Positions 1 to 11,552 of a stretch of 53,493 nucleotides of DNA are shown piece by piece. Numbering within the stretch: the first letter of the stretch is position 1; each line of letters starts with the position of its first letter. The stretch is taken from positions 1-53,493 of the forward strand of contig JAPEVF010000144.1 of NCBI GenBank assembly GCA_029747585.1, in the 5' to 3' direction. Under the pieces are notes generated by a model. That model had not been told where the DNA came from. It worked only from the letters and a program-made list of their open reading frames with translations, and did not search any database. The translations under genes and the position numbers were made by a program. Source of the stretch: Pleurotus djamor (lineage: Eukaryota > Basidiomycota > Agaricomycetes > Agaricales > Pleurotaceae).

Positions 1-1
1 G

Positions 2-933
2 CCCTCTGTTCTGCTTGAATCTACTGCCTCTTACTCTTTGAATAACAAAGGCAAACCCTCAATTTCCACTGAGCTTTCGGTGAGCGTTGAGGAGTTCGAT
101 ACCTACGATGTTTATGAGTTTCCCGCTGTCATCGCATTTCACCTTCGAGAATTCATGGTATGACATGCCCATTTATTCTCGCATCATGGAATAACCAAAT
201 GGGCAGGCCACAATTTTGTTTGCGGATTCCCTCGGCCTGAGTCTGGGCATCCGTTTTACAGAATCCGTGAACCCTGTCTTCATTGAAGTAGAAGGTGACT
301 CTTATGAAACACTCTTCGTCATCTCCACGAACCACGCATCTGGTCAAGAACACGGTTCTGGTCAAGGGCAGAGTAACAGAAGTAACAAACGTGAAAGGAA
401 CGGGGCTTCAGTTGGGCCGACCAGATATAAGAGACCCATGAGAGCTGCCCAACGAGAGCACATGGTGTTTGATCGACCGGCACCCACTCCTTTGCCTGCT
501 GCATCTTCTTCCCAATGGGACGATCGTCGGCCTCCAGGAGGAACAGCCCCGAAAGAACCTCTGTTTCTGCCTACCTCGTCACAACTCACGACAGGCTCGG
601 GACCACTCCAAGACTCTGGGCTCGGCGGTGAAGAAATGGGACAACATGAATTCGTCGCGCCGGCGGAAGGCATTGGATCACAAGGATCTCACACGGCCGC
701 CTATCCAAGACACTCACTGATACCAGAAATCGCCACCATCGCTCGAGAATCCCCTGGTTACCCCGATTCAGACAATCGGACTGACAGCCTTGAGCTTATT
801 GAAGATGTCGAAATGGCCGCGTCACAGGTTTATTCCCCAACTTCCAATAAGGTAAGTGTAAACATTCCTTACACGGAAGGTCCATGAGTTGATGTCAATT
901 ATCCAGGACTTCAGGCCACTATTCGAAGACTAA
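2..933 (+). CDS. rad9: Rad9 checkpoint clamp subunit, 3' part
   Basis: Rad9 is the clamp subunit of the 9-1-1 complex, a PCNA-like ring loaded at DNA damage in the nucleus that activates the ATR-type kinase. The gene enters from the left edge, so the N-terminal clamp domain is mostly missing. Exon 1 (2-159) and exon 2 (207-851) join to read the end of the clamp fold: a strand ending HLREFM, then LFADSLGLSLGIRFTES and a strand ending LFVISTNH, a pattern typical of Rad9 second PCNA-like halves. A long Ser/Pro-rich tail follows, as expected for the phosphorylated Rad9 tail. Exon 3 (907-933) adds DFRPLFED and the stop; a compact acidic RPLFED-like end is a plausible C terminus. Introns are 160-206 and 852-906. 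It is convergent with the F-box gene, 68 bp away. Family call is from pattern recognition only. Confidence 0.75.
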
Positions 934-1001
934 AAATATACCATACATGTAAACCACCTTACGAATTCGAGCGTTCGGTCACAGCTTCCTTCATAGATGC
1001 A

Positions 1002-2401
1002 TCAATCCCAGAACCTGTCATCTTCATCATACATGGAATACCCTTCCCTCCAGTCATCTGTCTCTTCGAAAGTCTCCACTTCGACATGCTCTTGTAACTT
1101 ACATAGGTCTGTCAACTCTTCCATCGGATTGCTTCCGCCGAGACGCAATCGTTCCAACGGGATGTCCATCGAAGCTCGTATGGACACCATATCCCATAAA
1201 CGGCTTCCATCCGTCGCGCTGAATACTAGGCTGAGGGTGTGTAGCTCGGGCCAAATTCGCGCATGGGCGGGGCTCCCTAACATTCTCACTATTGTTGCGT
1301 CCCCGAACGTCGTATGCATCAATGTGAAATGTGTAATGCCTGGAAATGCTGCGCCCGCCTTGTGATACGTGGTGTCGGAAAATTCAAAGTCGTGGAAAGT
1401 TAGCGACTTCAAATTCGGGAAGTCACGAGGACCTTGATTGTGAATCCAGAAGATGTCGAGATCATCTTCCTGCACTTCCTTCAAGACAAGTGATTGGAGA
1501 AGGGGCGCATGGACATGAACCATGAGCTTACTGAGCGTAGGCCCGTGTGTAAGCCATAGCCTGAGCGACTTGAGGTTTGGTAAGGTTATTGTGTTGGATT
1601 CGTGACTCGGCCATGCCTGAACGAGATCGCCGTCACCATAGAACGAGAGATTGGTCAAGTGTGGCGAAGCCGCCACGACCTGCTTGAAAGTTTCGTATTG
1701 CATTGGGATGGTCCTCGATATTTCGACATGGAGGGTGACGACCGATGTCAACGGAGGCCGAAGGCAGTGTACCGCAAAGCCGCGCAGGCGAACGAAAGTC
1801 AACTCGGGAGCACCTGACTTGAATGTCTGCACCAGTGTCGACACATAGTCAAGTTGTAAGTGACCGTCTCCAGCGCAGGCGGTCAAGGACAAGTACTGGA
1901 GATGTTGACCAATATTGTCGTCGCTTTGGATATATGTCAAGAGGGGAAGGCAGGTGTCATCGAGGGAAATTTGGATGATGGCACGACGCCATCCAACCGG
2001 ATGAGCGACGAGTAAATCCATTAGCTCGACTGTGGGCGGGACATCGAGCTCGGCCCAATGGGTCCAATTGAAATGGATGTCGATAGGACATTCTCCAGAG
2101 CGTTGAAGATATGTTCTTATCTCTGGGAGCGATTTCTCGGGAAGGGCTCTGATAGAGCGCCATAGGATGTGTGTGTTGAGTGCTACGAATCGCCAAAAGC
2201 GGCTCACTTTCGACACCTCCAACTCGAATGCCCATGGCTGGGAACTCTTGTCTGTGGTCGAAAGAGCCTGTCCTTCTAAGAATATGCGAGAAAGGACGTC
2301 TTCTGGGAGGACATATGAAGCTTGTGCTCGAAACTCTAACGGAGGCGATGTTCAGCAATATTCCGTGTTTTAATCTGGGTAGACCTACGTTCGACAGACA
2401 T
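1002..2401 (-). CDS. F-box domain protein
   Basis: Two exons: 2401-2389 encodes MSVEQ (the last codon is split by the intron), intron 2388-2336, then one long exon to 1002, about 450 residues. An F-box-like motif lies at residues 10-60: YVLPEDVLSRIFLEG followed by VSKVSRFWRFVALNTHILW, the LP-xE-vL-xxIF ... vs-VsrxWrxvAl-xxxLW pattern of fungal F-box proteins. The rest contains degenerate leucine-rich segments (LPNLKSLRLWL, FPNLKSLTFHDF, WPELHTLSLVF). Such proteins normally recruit substrates to SCF ubiquitin ligases through Skp1. This family is greatly expanded in mushroom-forming fungi and the substrate cannot be inferred. The ATG at 2401 is chosen because the short first exon splices in frame to the F-box. 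Confidence 0.8.
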
Positions 2402-2696
2402 CTCCGGGTCTGATGCAAAGGAAGTCAATTAGGAAGCGTCATATTTATATAACCCTATTCTTATTCTGCTTTCCATACTCGCTGTCGTTCAATGATCTTA
2501 ACAGGGATCGCGTGAAAGCCGGCGACATGTGAGGGAATGTGAACGTGGACACAATTAAAAGGGTGCAATCAAGGAGGGTGCAAGGCCCTCGTATTTACTT
2601 CGTGAAAATTTCAACCTCAGCGAAATACCTGACAAGCCTTCATAATTCCGAGTTCATGCAGGCGATATTTTACGTGTGAAACATATTTGCCTATTC

Positions 2697-3575
2697 TTAT
2701 TTTGAGTGTAAACCATCTACCAACTGGATCTGGATCAATGGAGATTAGGCTGATAGTATCCGTAACTGAGCCGGATGACTCTCACCTCTTCTTTGTTGAT
2801 CGTCCTTAATTCTCCGGGTACAGCAACATGGCCTGTGAGCACCCCAACGGCCACGCCTGCGTTGCGACCTATCGCCCCTTTCGTTACATGGAGATACTTG
2901 ATCTCTTGAGGGACGACTTCGATGATAGATACTCGGGGATCGTGTTCATCGCCTTTGTGGATGCCGTCTTTAAGGTCGCCGAAGTAAGCTGAGACCCTGT
3001 GCAAAGATTAAATCGGCTTGATTGCTCAGACAACGNTTTTCGCCTACGCCGTAGACCAATGTTTATGAATAAGATCTGCGTCCTGCGACACTTTGGCAGT
3101 ACCAGCATATCTGACGAAGGTGTTGTGAAAAACAGAAATTGACCGGTGAAAAGGTTTAAATCTTACGAAACCCAACTGGTACTGGATGGATCATAGAAGC
3201 TGACATTGATAGAGCTGTCGTTTTGAAGTTCATCGAACTTATGAGATGCGTTATTTGCGATAAAGTACAAAGTTAACTGAGTGTCCGAATGCGCTGTGAA
3301 GCGGGTAAGTAGCGGGCCAAGGACATCCGAAGTACACATACGGGCACAGGAGGCCATCGCCCGTGAATGTAACTGGCCGTTTACGGCTCTCGAAGTCAGC
3401 ATACCGATAGATACGTGTTTGATGATGTTGTGCAGGTCTGTCCGGTGTCAGACCGTCGAGTGAAGCAGAAAGTCTAAGCAGACTTACCAGTTACTTTTTC
3501 CTGAAGAGTTATATCATCATTCTGGGCTTGGGACGTGTAAGGGTCAAGCTTGTCGTGGATGGTTGCGGGCTGCAT
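2697..3575 (-). CDS. BLI-3-like general stress FMN-binding split-barrel protein
   Basis: Similar to Neurospora BLI-3 and bacterial general stress protein 26 (pyridoxamine 5'-phosphate oxidase-like, FMN-binding split barrel), presumed cytosolic. The reading order is MQPATIHDKLDPYTSQ, a helix EKVTDLHNIIKHV, the barrel strand IGMLTSRAVNGQLHSRAMAS, then LTLYFIANNASHKFDELQN, INVSFYDPSSTSWVSYAG, TAKVSQDADLIHKHWS, a loop with LGD/KDGIHKGDEHDPRVSIIEV and a C-terminal IKYLHV strand. Introns were placed after codons for VT, SCA, WVS and STA to keep this order. The 3' end is slightly uncertain: a 62-nt intron gives an end EELVDGLHSK at 2697, while no intron gives a stop at 2735. One N lies in an intron near 3036. 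The promoter carries a TATAAA and a CRE palindrome. Confidence 0.8.
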
Positions 3576-3615
3576 GATGGAAAGAAGTTGAAGGAGAGGT
3601 GGAGGCGTCACCCGG

Positions 3616-3648
3616 TTTATATGGGACGCGCAACGGAAGCTGACGTCA
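3616..3648 (-). promoter_or_regulatory. TATA-like box and CRE palindrome before the stress flavoprotein
   Basis: Reading the minus strand, TGACGTCA (3641-3648) is a perfect CRE/ATF palindrome and TATAAA lies at 3621-3616, about 40 nt before the ATG at 3575. CRE sites of this form bind ATF/CREB-type bZIP stress factors such as S. pombe Atf1; action here is inferred. Confidence 0.5.
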
Positions 3649-3814
3649 CCCTCGTCACTGCCGACTTAGACTCTGGAGAGTGATCGCCTCCACAAAACTG
3701 TAAGCGTGACTCGAAAGGATAAATAGTAAGTGGCGATTATCCGTCAGAGAAAATACAAAGCAAATTATAATCGAGATAGTGACATATGCGTGGATGTCGA
3801 GATGATAACAGAAT

Positions 3815-4502
3815 CTACGAAGCGGGTGCAGCAGGTGCAGCTGTTGGTACTAGAACGAAGATTAGTACACAATGCGACAATATCATAGCGATACTCACTT
3901 TGAGGCATCTGAGGCCGTGTCCCTTCACTGAACACACGACCCAGTAACACGCCAACACCCTCAAAGACACCCAGCAGAATGCCACATGCAATTGCGGATG
4001 ATAACATCGACTTCGGACCACCTGATAGCAATGTCAGAACCTGAAGTGAGAACCAGCTTTATGGAGAGGATACGTACTTCGCGCAGCCAGACAGCCGCCC
4101 GTCATGAAACCGGAGAGTATAGCATTCCAAGCATCTTCCTTCTGCCTCCAACCTTTGATAGCGCAATCAAACGTCGAAAACATGCCTCCCCAAACGCCAA
4201 AGTTCCCGCCCGTAACAGGTGCTCGGGCCTTCATGGAAGAGATGGCACCGACGAAACGCTCACCCTATGCAAGTTTAGTCATGCTGTTGAGACGCAAGTG
4301 TAACCAGTACATACCCTCGGTGAGTTTCTAGCACCTTTTATGCCATACCAGATCCCACCACCAACTGCCCCCATGGAAAAAGCGCCTCCAAAGTCGCTAA
4401 GAATGACCCATGGGCTAGAAAAGAACACTGTGAGTGTCAAAAAGCAGGAAGAAAAGTATGGGGGTCATACCAGGGATCTCTCGTGTGATCAGCGTGGGCC
4501 AT
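3815..4502 (-). CDS. TIM17: Mitochondrial import translocase subunit Tim17
   Basis: Tim17 is a core channel subunit of the presequence translocase TIM23 in the mitochondrial inner membrane. The spliced protein is about 157 residues, the usual Tim17 length. It starts [20 protein letters not shown], with a gated glycine-rich first membrane segment ([19 protein letters not shown]), the signature [20 protein letters not shown], then [21 protein letters not shown] and a last segment [16 protein letters not shown]. The C terminus is a short Pro/Ala tail. Four introns are inferred, all GT-AG. It shares a 203-bp promoter with the divergent zinc-finger gene at 4706. Confidence 0.93.
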
Positions 4503-4633
4503 GACAAAATTGAACGGATAGAGGAGGAGGAAGAAGAAGAAGAAAAAACAGAGCAAGTGACGGGGATGGGTGTTGTGAAGATGTCCTTCCGACCCTCCGG
4601 TATTTTAATTTTTCACACAAAATTTGTGTCCGC

Positions 4634-4641
4634 ATCACGTG
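4634..4641. promoter_or_regulatory. ATCACGTG box in the TIM17 / zinc-finger divergent promoter
   Basis: ATCACGTG (CACGTG E-box core) sits in the 203-bp interval between the TIM17 and zinc-finger start codons. The same octamer recurs in two other promoters of this window (near 14858 and 34691). bHLH factors of the Cbf1 type bind CACGTG; occupancy here is inferred. Confidence 0.4.
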
Positions 4642-4705
4642 TCCCATGGCAACGTGACCGACGCGACTTGGATTAGTTTGCGACTCGACTTCAGCTTCAA
4701 CCACC

Positions 4706-6860
4706 ATGAGCGCGTCTTTGCCGTCCTTCAAGCAAGTTTACGTTGAAATTCCGCCACTTTCCTACCATAGCCCCTCAAACAGACGAGAGAATGCATCCAC
4801 TGCGAGCTCTCCAAATCGCACCCTTTCCACACCCACCAAGCGAAAGTTTACGGACAACGGCTTCTGTGTCGAAATACCCATATTGAGCGCGAAGAAACCG
4901 AAGCTCACCCCCGTTCTCTCATCATCCAACTCTCACAATGCTCTTGCGTCAGGCTCCAAAAAGGGTCTAACCGCGGAAGCTGCTGGCGGTCTGCGATGCC
5001 ACCAATGCCGCCGCAAGAACACTCGTCAGTGACTTTTCGTTTCCATTGAAATATTTAGACCCACAAAACTCGCTACAGATGTCTTAGTCTGCAGTTCGCT
5101 CCGTACCCCAGCTTCAAAGGCCCGTCAAGTCTGTAGAGCGAAGTATTGTTACCCATGCCTCAAGAATCGCTATGGTATGTCTTAGAAATTCTATTACTAA
5201 ACTACCAACTACACATATCATAGGGGAAAATCCGGAGACCGCCAAACACGACAATTATAGGTATAGATTCATCGCCCTTCAGAGATGATTGTGTCGCCCC
5301 TTAACTCGCCTTGTAGATGTCCTCGTTGCAGGGGTTCGTGCAATTGCCCGGCCTGTCGCAAGCTTCAAGGTCTTGATCCCCTTGGGTACGCATTTATCAC
5401 TCATAGACGTGACACTCAATGAACGTCTTCATAGGAAACTACCTTCCTCATCTTTAAACACCAGTCAACTTGAGGGGCAACTTCGGCTCGTGACCGACCC
5501 CCAGATTCCAACGTCCAAGCAAACGCGTCCCCCGGCTGCAAAACCCTTAGTGCCCAAACCGAAGGCGCTTCCTCTTTTACAGTGGAGTCCAATTGATACC
5601 ACTCTCACACGCGAATTAGCCGAAGAACGTTTCCACATCCGAGAATTTATCCTTCGATTCGGTGTCATCTTCTCCTACCCTTTGTCTAAAGCTCATCTAG
5701 AAGAGCTCAACGAAGTTGACGGAAGGTACGGCGCTGGCTATGATGATGACGACGAAGATGACGAGGGCGCCCCCCTCGTTGGTTGGATTAGCGATGGTTG
5801 CGCCAAAGCTATCATCGTAGGACTCCTTGGACTTCTAGTCGATTGCTACGAGGAGCCGTACGCCAAAGTTAGACTTCTAACTGATATCCTGCCCAATATT
5901 CTGACTGACCATTTCCAGGTTATCAAATCCGCTGCAAGAGATATCCGTGCCAGTGGTACAAACCTTACGAAAATGTGGGGAATTCTGGCGAAGATACGTG
6001 ACTCAATGCCTGAAGGTGCCCCCCTCTACCCCGACCCACCTCGCGGCCCTTCGGCCCAAGGACTGAAGACAAGAGCTTTGGCACGCGAAGATGAATCACA
6101 GAACTTGCGCATCACGTCTACCGCTCAGCTTATACCCATCATCTCGAGTCTGCAAGAAGCTATCTTGACCAGTCAAAGTGTTAGGAAGGAGATAGACGAG
6201 GGTATTCAAGAGGGGAAAGATTGGGTGAAGACCTCGCGTGAAGCTATACGCAAGGAAAAGGAAGATTGGGAGAATATGAAGGCCGAATTCGACAATGCCA
6301 AACCTCCGGTTCGCCCGTCCGACATCAAGGCGGCCCGAACGGCACATACGCAGCGTATGAGATGTGTTGAATCCTCTTTGAAGGTTTTGTCCTTCGCTTT
6401 CGCGCCACGGTCGGGGTACTTAGGTCGAGATCCTGAAGGAAGGAGCTATTGGGGACTCTCTCCTGATCTTGCTGAAAGGGAGTCAGCAATGGCTTTCTTA
6501 CAGGGAAGGACAAGCAAGCAATTGAAGAACTCGAAGATGGAAGACGCACGTAATTGGAGCTCGTTTGTCGCCGTGTGGGGATCATCCACATCTTTGACGG
6601 CGAAGGGTGGACCGTCAGAAGATAAGTGGTGGTGCATTAGGGAGCCTGCTGAAGTGAGGAAATTGTGCGAGTGGCTCAAGATCAAGTACCCCGGACACGT
6701 CGGCTTTGGCAATGAAGAGACCTGGTGGTCAGCGGACGGACAGAAGACGATACGCCTAAGTGTTGGGCCGACGAAAGAAGAACATATGGCTTTGATAAAG
6801 GGCCTTGAAGAGTATGCTTCATTGATGGAATTTCGGATGACGCCGACACACAGTGTGTAG
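4706..6860 (+). CDS. CXXC-R1 zinc-finger protein with DDT/WHIM-like region
   Basis: Probable nuclear chromatin protein. The N terminus is basic/Ser-rich. After the first exon a zf-4CXXC_R1 (monoamine-oxidase A repressor R1 type) domain is built by splicing four exons: CHQCRRKNTH, two Cys in VCSSL and QVCRAKYCYPCLKNRYGE, then RCPRCRGSCNCPACRKLQGLDPLG, giving the expected Cys pairs. Introns start at or near 5022, 5173, 5260 and 5385. The long last exon holds FHIREFILRFGVIF...WISDGCAKAIIVGLLGLLVDCYEE, which resembles a DDT plus WHIM1 arrangement of ISWI-type remodelling partners. Further on, GYLGRDPEGRSYWGLSP and WWCIREPAEVRKLCEWL resemble the WHIM2/3 pattern. An acidic DDDDEDDE run lies between. 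The partner and target genes are unknown. Confidence 0.75.
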
Positions 6861-6907
6861 GTATACATAGAATAGATTTCTTGGCCCAGTTCTTGTGTAT
6901 ATTATAC

Positions 6908-7511
6908 TCATAATATCTGCGATATGTCGCTGGCATCGACGCGACGCGTCGTATACGCATGGAGTCTTTGAGCCAGCCGAACGGCAAGGAGGTGTTTACA
7001 CTCCAAACGGACTTCTCAGATTCAGGTCCATGAGGTCGAGGGGGACACTCACCATAATGTACGAGTCGGAGAGAAGACACGCATATGCAAATGCAGGGCA
7101 ATCGCAATAGAAGGGTGTGCCGTAGGATCGGAGAAGATGGGGTTGCACAGAATGGGTGGCTTTAGAACCAACCACCTGAAAAAATTCGCGTCCCCAAGAC
7201 GTGGTATACTTGAAGACTAGAAACAACGTAGAACCGGGGCCTAGTAGGTTGAGGTAATGTGCGCACCGTTTCCTCTGTCGACGATATCCAAGGCAGCCAA
7301 GACCAGGCTTTCTGGGAAGAGAACCCCAAGTTGGTGCAAAACATCTGTAGGCACGAGGTCTTGGCCACACAGACGATCAGTTTACCTCCGATTGCTGTTT
7401 TCGATGGCAATGGAAAGACTTACTCGTTTCATCGACACCCTCCAGCACGGTATCAAGCACGCGCACCAAAGCCTTCGCAGACATCAGGGGCGCTCTTTCA
7501 CCAACTTCCAT
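6908..7511 (-). CDS. SWS1: SWIM zinc-finger protein, Sws1/ZSWIM7-like
   Basis: Sws1/ZSWIM7 proteins belong to the Shu complex that promotes Rad51 filament formation in homologous recombination. Five exons join to about 130 residues. The key part is the SWIM motif: YCDCPAFAYACLLSDSYIM followed after an intron by CKHLLAVRLAQRL, i.e. CxC...CxH. Upstream are LAALDIVDRGN and a strand region GREFFQVVGSKATHSV, in the order seen in human ZSWIM7 (leucine/VDR helix, basic QVxGS strand, SWIM). The C terminus ends VDASDISQIL, again like ZSWIM7. An upstream in-frame TGA limits the start to the ATG at 7511 or an inner ATG at 7484. The ATG at 7511 overlaps the TRM11 start on the other strand. Confidence 0.8.
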
Positions 7512-9407
7512 GACCGAGGCTCTCAAGTACCTATTCGTCTTCGTGCAGTCTCATGCCGATTTTCGAATTCCAGAACTACGAAGCGTGGCACAACTTCATG
7601 GCTTCTCTCTGGCGCTGCCCGAAACCCTTGAACACCATGATTCGTCCAGACCTTTCATGGTAATTGAACTCGAATCAGAAGAACATGCACGTCTATTGGC
7701 TCGCAGATGTATACTGATCAGGTGGGCTCTGCTATCGCCCCGTCCGTAGCGGCTCAAAATACTTGAGTTAGGGCTATCTACGAATTCTATGGCCAAGGAT
7801 CGAACTACAGTGACTTGCACGCGGCTGTCAAAATAAACCTACTTCGTTGGCAGAAATTTCAACAAGATACCTCCTTCCGCTTCTTAGTCTCGGGCTATAA
7901 CCACAGCATACCGCAGACACGCCAGCGTGAGGTGATGGAGAGCTTCGGTTATATGAACTTCCTAGGCAAGATCGATCTCAAGGCCCCAGAAATCACCCTG
8001 GCATGCTTCGAAGAATGTCAGAGCGCTATCCGGCTCTGCTTCCCTCGTATCAACCTTTATTTGACTTTTACTCACAGATACCGATACCCGTGGCAAGGGC
8101 ATTAAGGTGATCGACGGACAATTCCTTCAAGTTTACTTCGGTAGACTGGTAGGTGTATTCCAATTGAGTGACTATCTTCCTCGTCCTCATGTGTAGAAGA
8201 TCGAAGATGGCTCTGCTCGCTCCCTGGTCACGTATTTCGACGTGAAAAAACGGACCTACTACGGAAACACAAGTATGGAGGCAGCTATGTCTCTCCTTAT
8301 GGCAAATCAAGCCTTGGTGCGTGTAACGGATGCTTGTAACTCTAGCTCTGACCGGACCCAATAGGCCCGACCAGGATCCTTGGTATATGACCCCTTCATG
8401 GGCACAGGAAGCATGGCCTATGTAGTTTGCCCCGTTAACAGCGATGTGACGACGCTGAGACCATTTCATGCAGCCAACCTCCCACTTCGGCAGTTTTGTG
8501 ATTGGATCTGACATCGATGGTCGTCAGATGAGAGGGAAAGGTGGTCATCTGTCTGGTGTCTAGAGTATGTTCTCCGATCTAAGCATCACCCTCAAAAACA
8601 TAGGAAAGCCTCCGGGTGTGCTGCAAGCTGCGGCACAATATGGTACCGCTCAACAGATCGTCGATCTCCTCACTTTCGACGTGACAAAGAGCCCTTGGAG
8701 ATGCGGTAGCTTATTTGACGCTATAGTCACAGACCCTCCATGTTCGTGAGTTTCATTTCTCAACCCTCGGCTCCATTCTCATGCCATGTCAGATGGTGTT
8801 AGGGCAGGTGCGAAGCGGCTCGGGAGAAGAAAAGAAGCGACAGAAAAACAACTTGCGGCTTATTCTGAGCATAACACAAACCAACGACCGTGGGTCATTG
8901 CGTTACACTTACACTCAAGCGTTTGTCAACCGCCGTATAATTTCTCTCCCCGATAGGTCTGACCAACCTTACATTCCCCCGACTAAGCCGTATGAGCTTT
9001 CGGAATTGGCACGAGACCTGGTTTCACTTGCACGCTACCTTCTGAAGCCCGGTGGTCGACTAGTTTTCTTCTTGCCCACAGTGAACGAACACTACGAAGA
9101 CGTAGACATTCAGGGTCTTCTTCTCGAAGGAATGGAGCTAGTTTCCAACTCACTGCAAGATTTTGGTTCTTGGGGAAGGAGGGTAAGTGTCACTTCCTTT
9201 TAAGGCCCCTCGAACATCACGAACTTACGGCATTGCCAGCTGGTCACTATCCAGAAAACATCTCAGCAAGCATTCTCAAGACCAAGCTTTGATGATCAAG
9301 GCCCACAGGAGGGTGGACATGTGCCAGCCCATAAGGACTTCCGAGAGAAATACTTTCAAGGGTTCAAAAATGAGAGCGACACTCAAACGAACGGTGACCT
9401 ATCATGA
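7510..9407 (+). CDS. TRM11: tRNA (guanine-10-N2) methyltransferase Trm11
   Basis: Trm11 with Trm112 methylates N2 of guanosine 10 in tRNAs in the cytosol. The N terminus MTEALKYLFVFVQSHADFRI...ELRSVAQLHG is the expected THUMP-adjacent start. Then come IYEFYGQGSNY, FYMNFLGKIDLKAPEI, VYFGRLIEDG, KKRTYYGNTSMEAAMSLLMANQAL, the SAM-binding strand YDPFMGTGSMAY, SDIDGRQMRGK, and the catalytic motif DPPYGVRAGAKRLGRRK, assembled across an intron inside the Tyr codon. The C-terminal part has LLKPGGRLVFFLP and SLQDFGSWGRRLVTIQK. About nine short introns are needed, all GT-AG. It is convergent with the transporter gene, only 39 bp away. Confidence 0.92.
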
Positions 9408-9446
9408 TCCTGGGGTATATCTAACTATAGAAATACAAATACAAGT

Positions 9447-11552
9447 TTATACATCCGTCGAGATCTCGGGGGTATCGCTCGAGCTTGAGTTTGGGCTATG
9501 CTCTTTACTCTTCTCTTCATCTCTCGACTTCCTAACCATGTCCCCTTTCANNAACAATATGGAGAATGCCGCGACGAATATGAAAATGCCGTTNAACATG
9601 ATTGCGCGATGCATATTCANGGGTGGTTCTGCGGATGGCCCAGCTCGCAGGGCACCNTCAGCTAGATGAAGCAATCAGTATCCGANTAGNCCAANTCCNA
9701 AGNATNGAACGAACANAGAATGAAAACGAATCCTAGTAAATTTCCGCTACCGAAACTCAGCGCGTAGGGACAAGCGAGTCGGGAAAATTACTCACAAAAA
9801 CCAAAGCATCGCAGAGCTTGCGCTAGCGTTGCGGGTGAGTTCGCATCCAAGTTCCAAGCCAACAGGGAGCATCGTAATAGAGGTAACACCGATTATTGTC
9901 ATGATNACAAACAGTCCNGCCGTATTNTGCGGTTTCACTGCGTAAGCTTGNGGTCAGCAGGTAAAACGAGACGGCAAAGGGTAGACATGCCTGCCCAAAT
10001 CAGCGACAACCAAGCCGCGCCTATGACCGGAATCAATATTTTCGCCGTTACAGCTAGGTGATGCGTGAAGACGCGATCGAAAAGAGGCGCTGTCACNATA
10101 GCGNCNACGATACCGGTGAGGAGCAAGCAAGCACCCAAAAATCCNCTNGTGTCCTCNGAGTAACCATACGGCTCCTANNAACATANCCGCCATGAAAACT
10201 ANGTAGNGGNGANGNATGAGTTGGGGACTTACAAACCACTGGGAGGTGAGNACAGAGAAAGANGTGGTCCTANGGNNGGTNATGGTCGAACTCAGAANGT
10301 NNGTNNGTGNAGAGATAAGCCACCCTCGTACGCACCCTGCCACNACCACACCNAAGATAAGGACGAGAATTGCAAAATCCACGCGTTCGCGCNTCGTCAT
10401 ATGGAATACAGGATNNGTTTCNTTGCCGATCAATGCCCTTATCAAGGAAATGAACGGAGGGTCGGTCATTGAACCAGAGAAAGCTGGNGACATGTTAAAG
10501 NATTGANATAATTCGAGGTAGATAACGGGACGTACTTGGTGGCGTAGGNGGAGCACTGCTGATGANAAGGACNGAGGGCACAGCTGCNGAAGTAATGATG
10601 GCNAGGACAAGNATCTAGTGAGGTAAGCTCAAAGCCCNCCTTGACATCGAGAAATACTTACAGATTGCCNAGGAGTNCCGACGAGGGGACTTAGCAATTG
10701 ACCNATAGCACCACCAATTGGGTTCGCTGAATGNGAGATGAGTGGTCCANTTAGCTTGCCAGAGCTCGTANGNAAATTNATTCGTACAAATGGCAACCAC
10801 CATGGTGGCGGTTGTGCGGCCTCTGAGGTCGAACCANGTCTCAGAGTACTTNGGCCCAAGAACTTGNTATATGGGTTGGGCAATGGCAGCGAAAAACTAG
10901 AAAAGTGTTTTTCAATTGATTACCTAGAACTTTGGTGACGAGTTATGAAACTGACCTGTCCGACTATGAGAAGGGCATAAGATCCGTGGTTTGATAACGA
11001 ACGGACGGTGCCTGCATAGCGAACCCAAGCTGCAAGCAAGAGCACCACTGCACCCGCGTCGCACTGTCCAATATGGCATTTAATCAGTGGGAGTGAATCG
11101 ATAAACCATAGTACACGCACACATCGACGAATTCCAAAACGTTGGACAATAATGGGGATTGCGACCGCACAAGGGAGATAAATCAAGGAGAACATGTTCC
11201 CAAGCCAGTCAACTTGGTCAAGGGATATCCCAAAGTCCTCGGCAGCTAATCAATCCTTCAATAAGACGGGAAGCAAAGCTACATTATGTCTCGCTTACTC
11301 TGGTTGGAGATTGGGCCAAACCAAGGCCATCCCATCGCGGACACAATGTTGAGGATTACCTAGAGTACACACTGAGTAGAATTCGAAGGGGAGAAAGGTG
11401 CTCACGAGTCCGAACAAGCCAACAAAACGTCTCTTGTACAACCTATACGGGCCATGGTAGTTGTCTGGAACAGGCCCTTCGACGGAGGGCGACGATACTC
11501 CTTCCGCTGGCACCACAGTGGCTTTATCAGAGTCTGATATCTTCAGTTCCAT
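9447..11552 (-). CDS. MFS transporter of the SLC49/FLVCR-like group
   Basis: A 12-helix major facilitator protein of the plasma or organelle membrane. Segments in order: cytosolic tail MELKISDSDKATVVPAEG, RLYKRRFVGLFGL, NIVSAMGWPWFGPISNQ, GISLDQVDWLGNMFSLIYLP, IIVQRFGIRRC, then HGSYALLIVGQFFAAIAQ, GRTTATMVVAISNPIGGAIGQLLSPLVGTP, a SAPPTPPxTFSGSMTDPPF loop, a helix after RERVDFAIL, PYGYSED, ITAPLFDRVFTHHLAV, MTIIGVTSITMLPVGLELGCEL, and an end LKGDMVRKSRDEEK. The SNPIGGAxGQLLSP and APPTPPS-like motifs are shared by FLVCR/DIRC2 relatives, which carry heme, choline or other metabolites; the substrate here is unknown. Many Ns blur codons. One intron (9938-9990) appears to be GC-AG. Start ATG 11552 is chosen; an in-frame ATG 84 nt upstream is possible. 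Confidence 0.75.
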
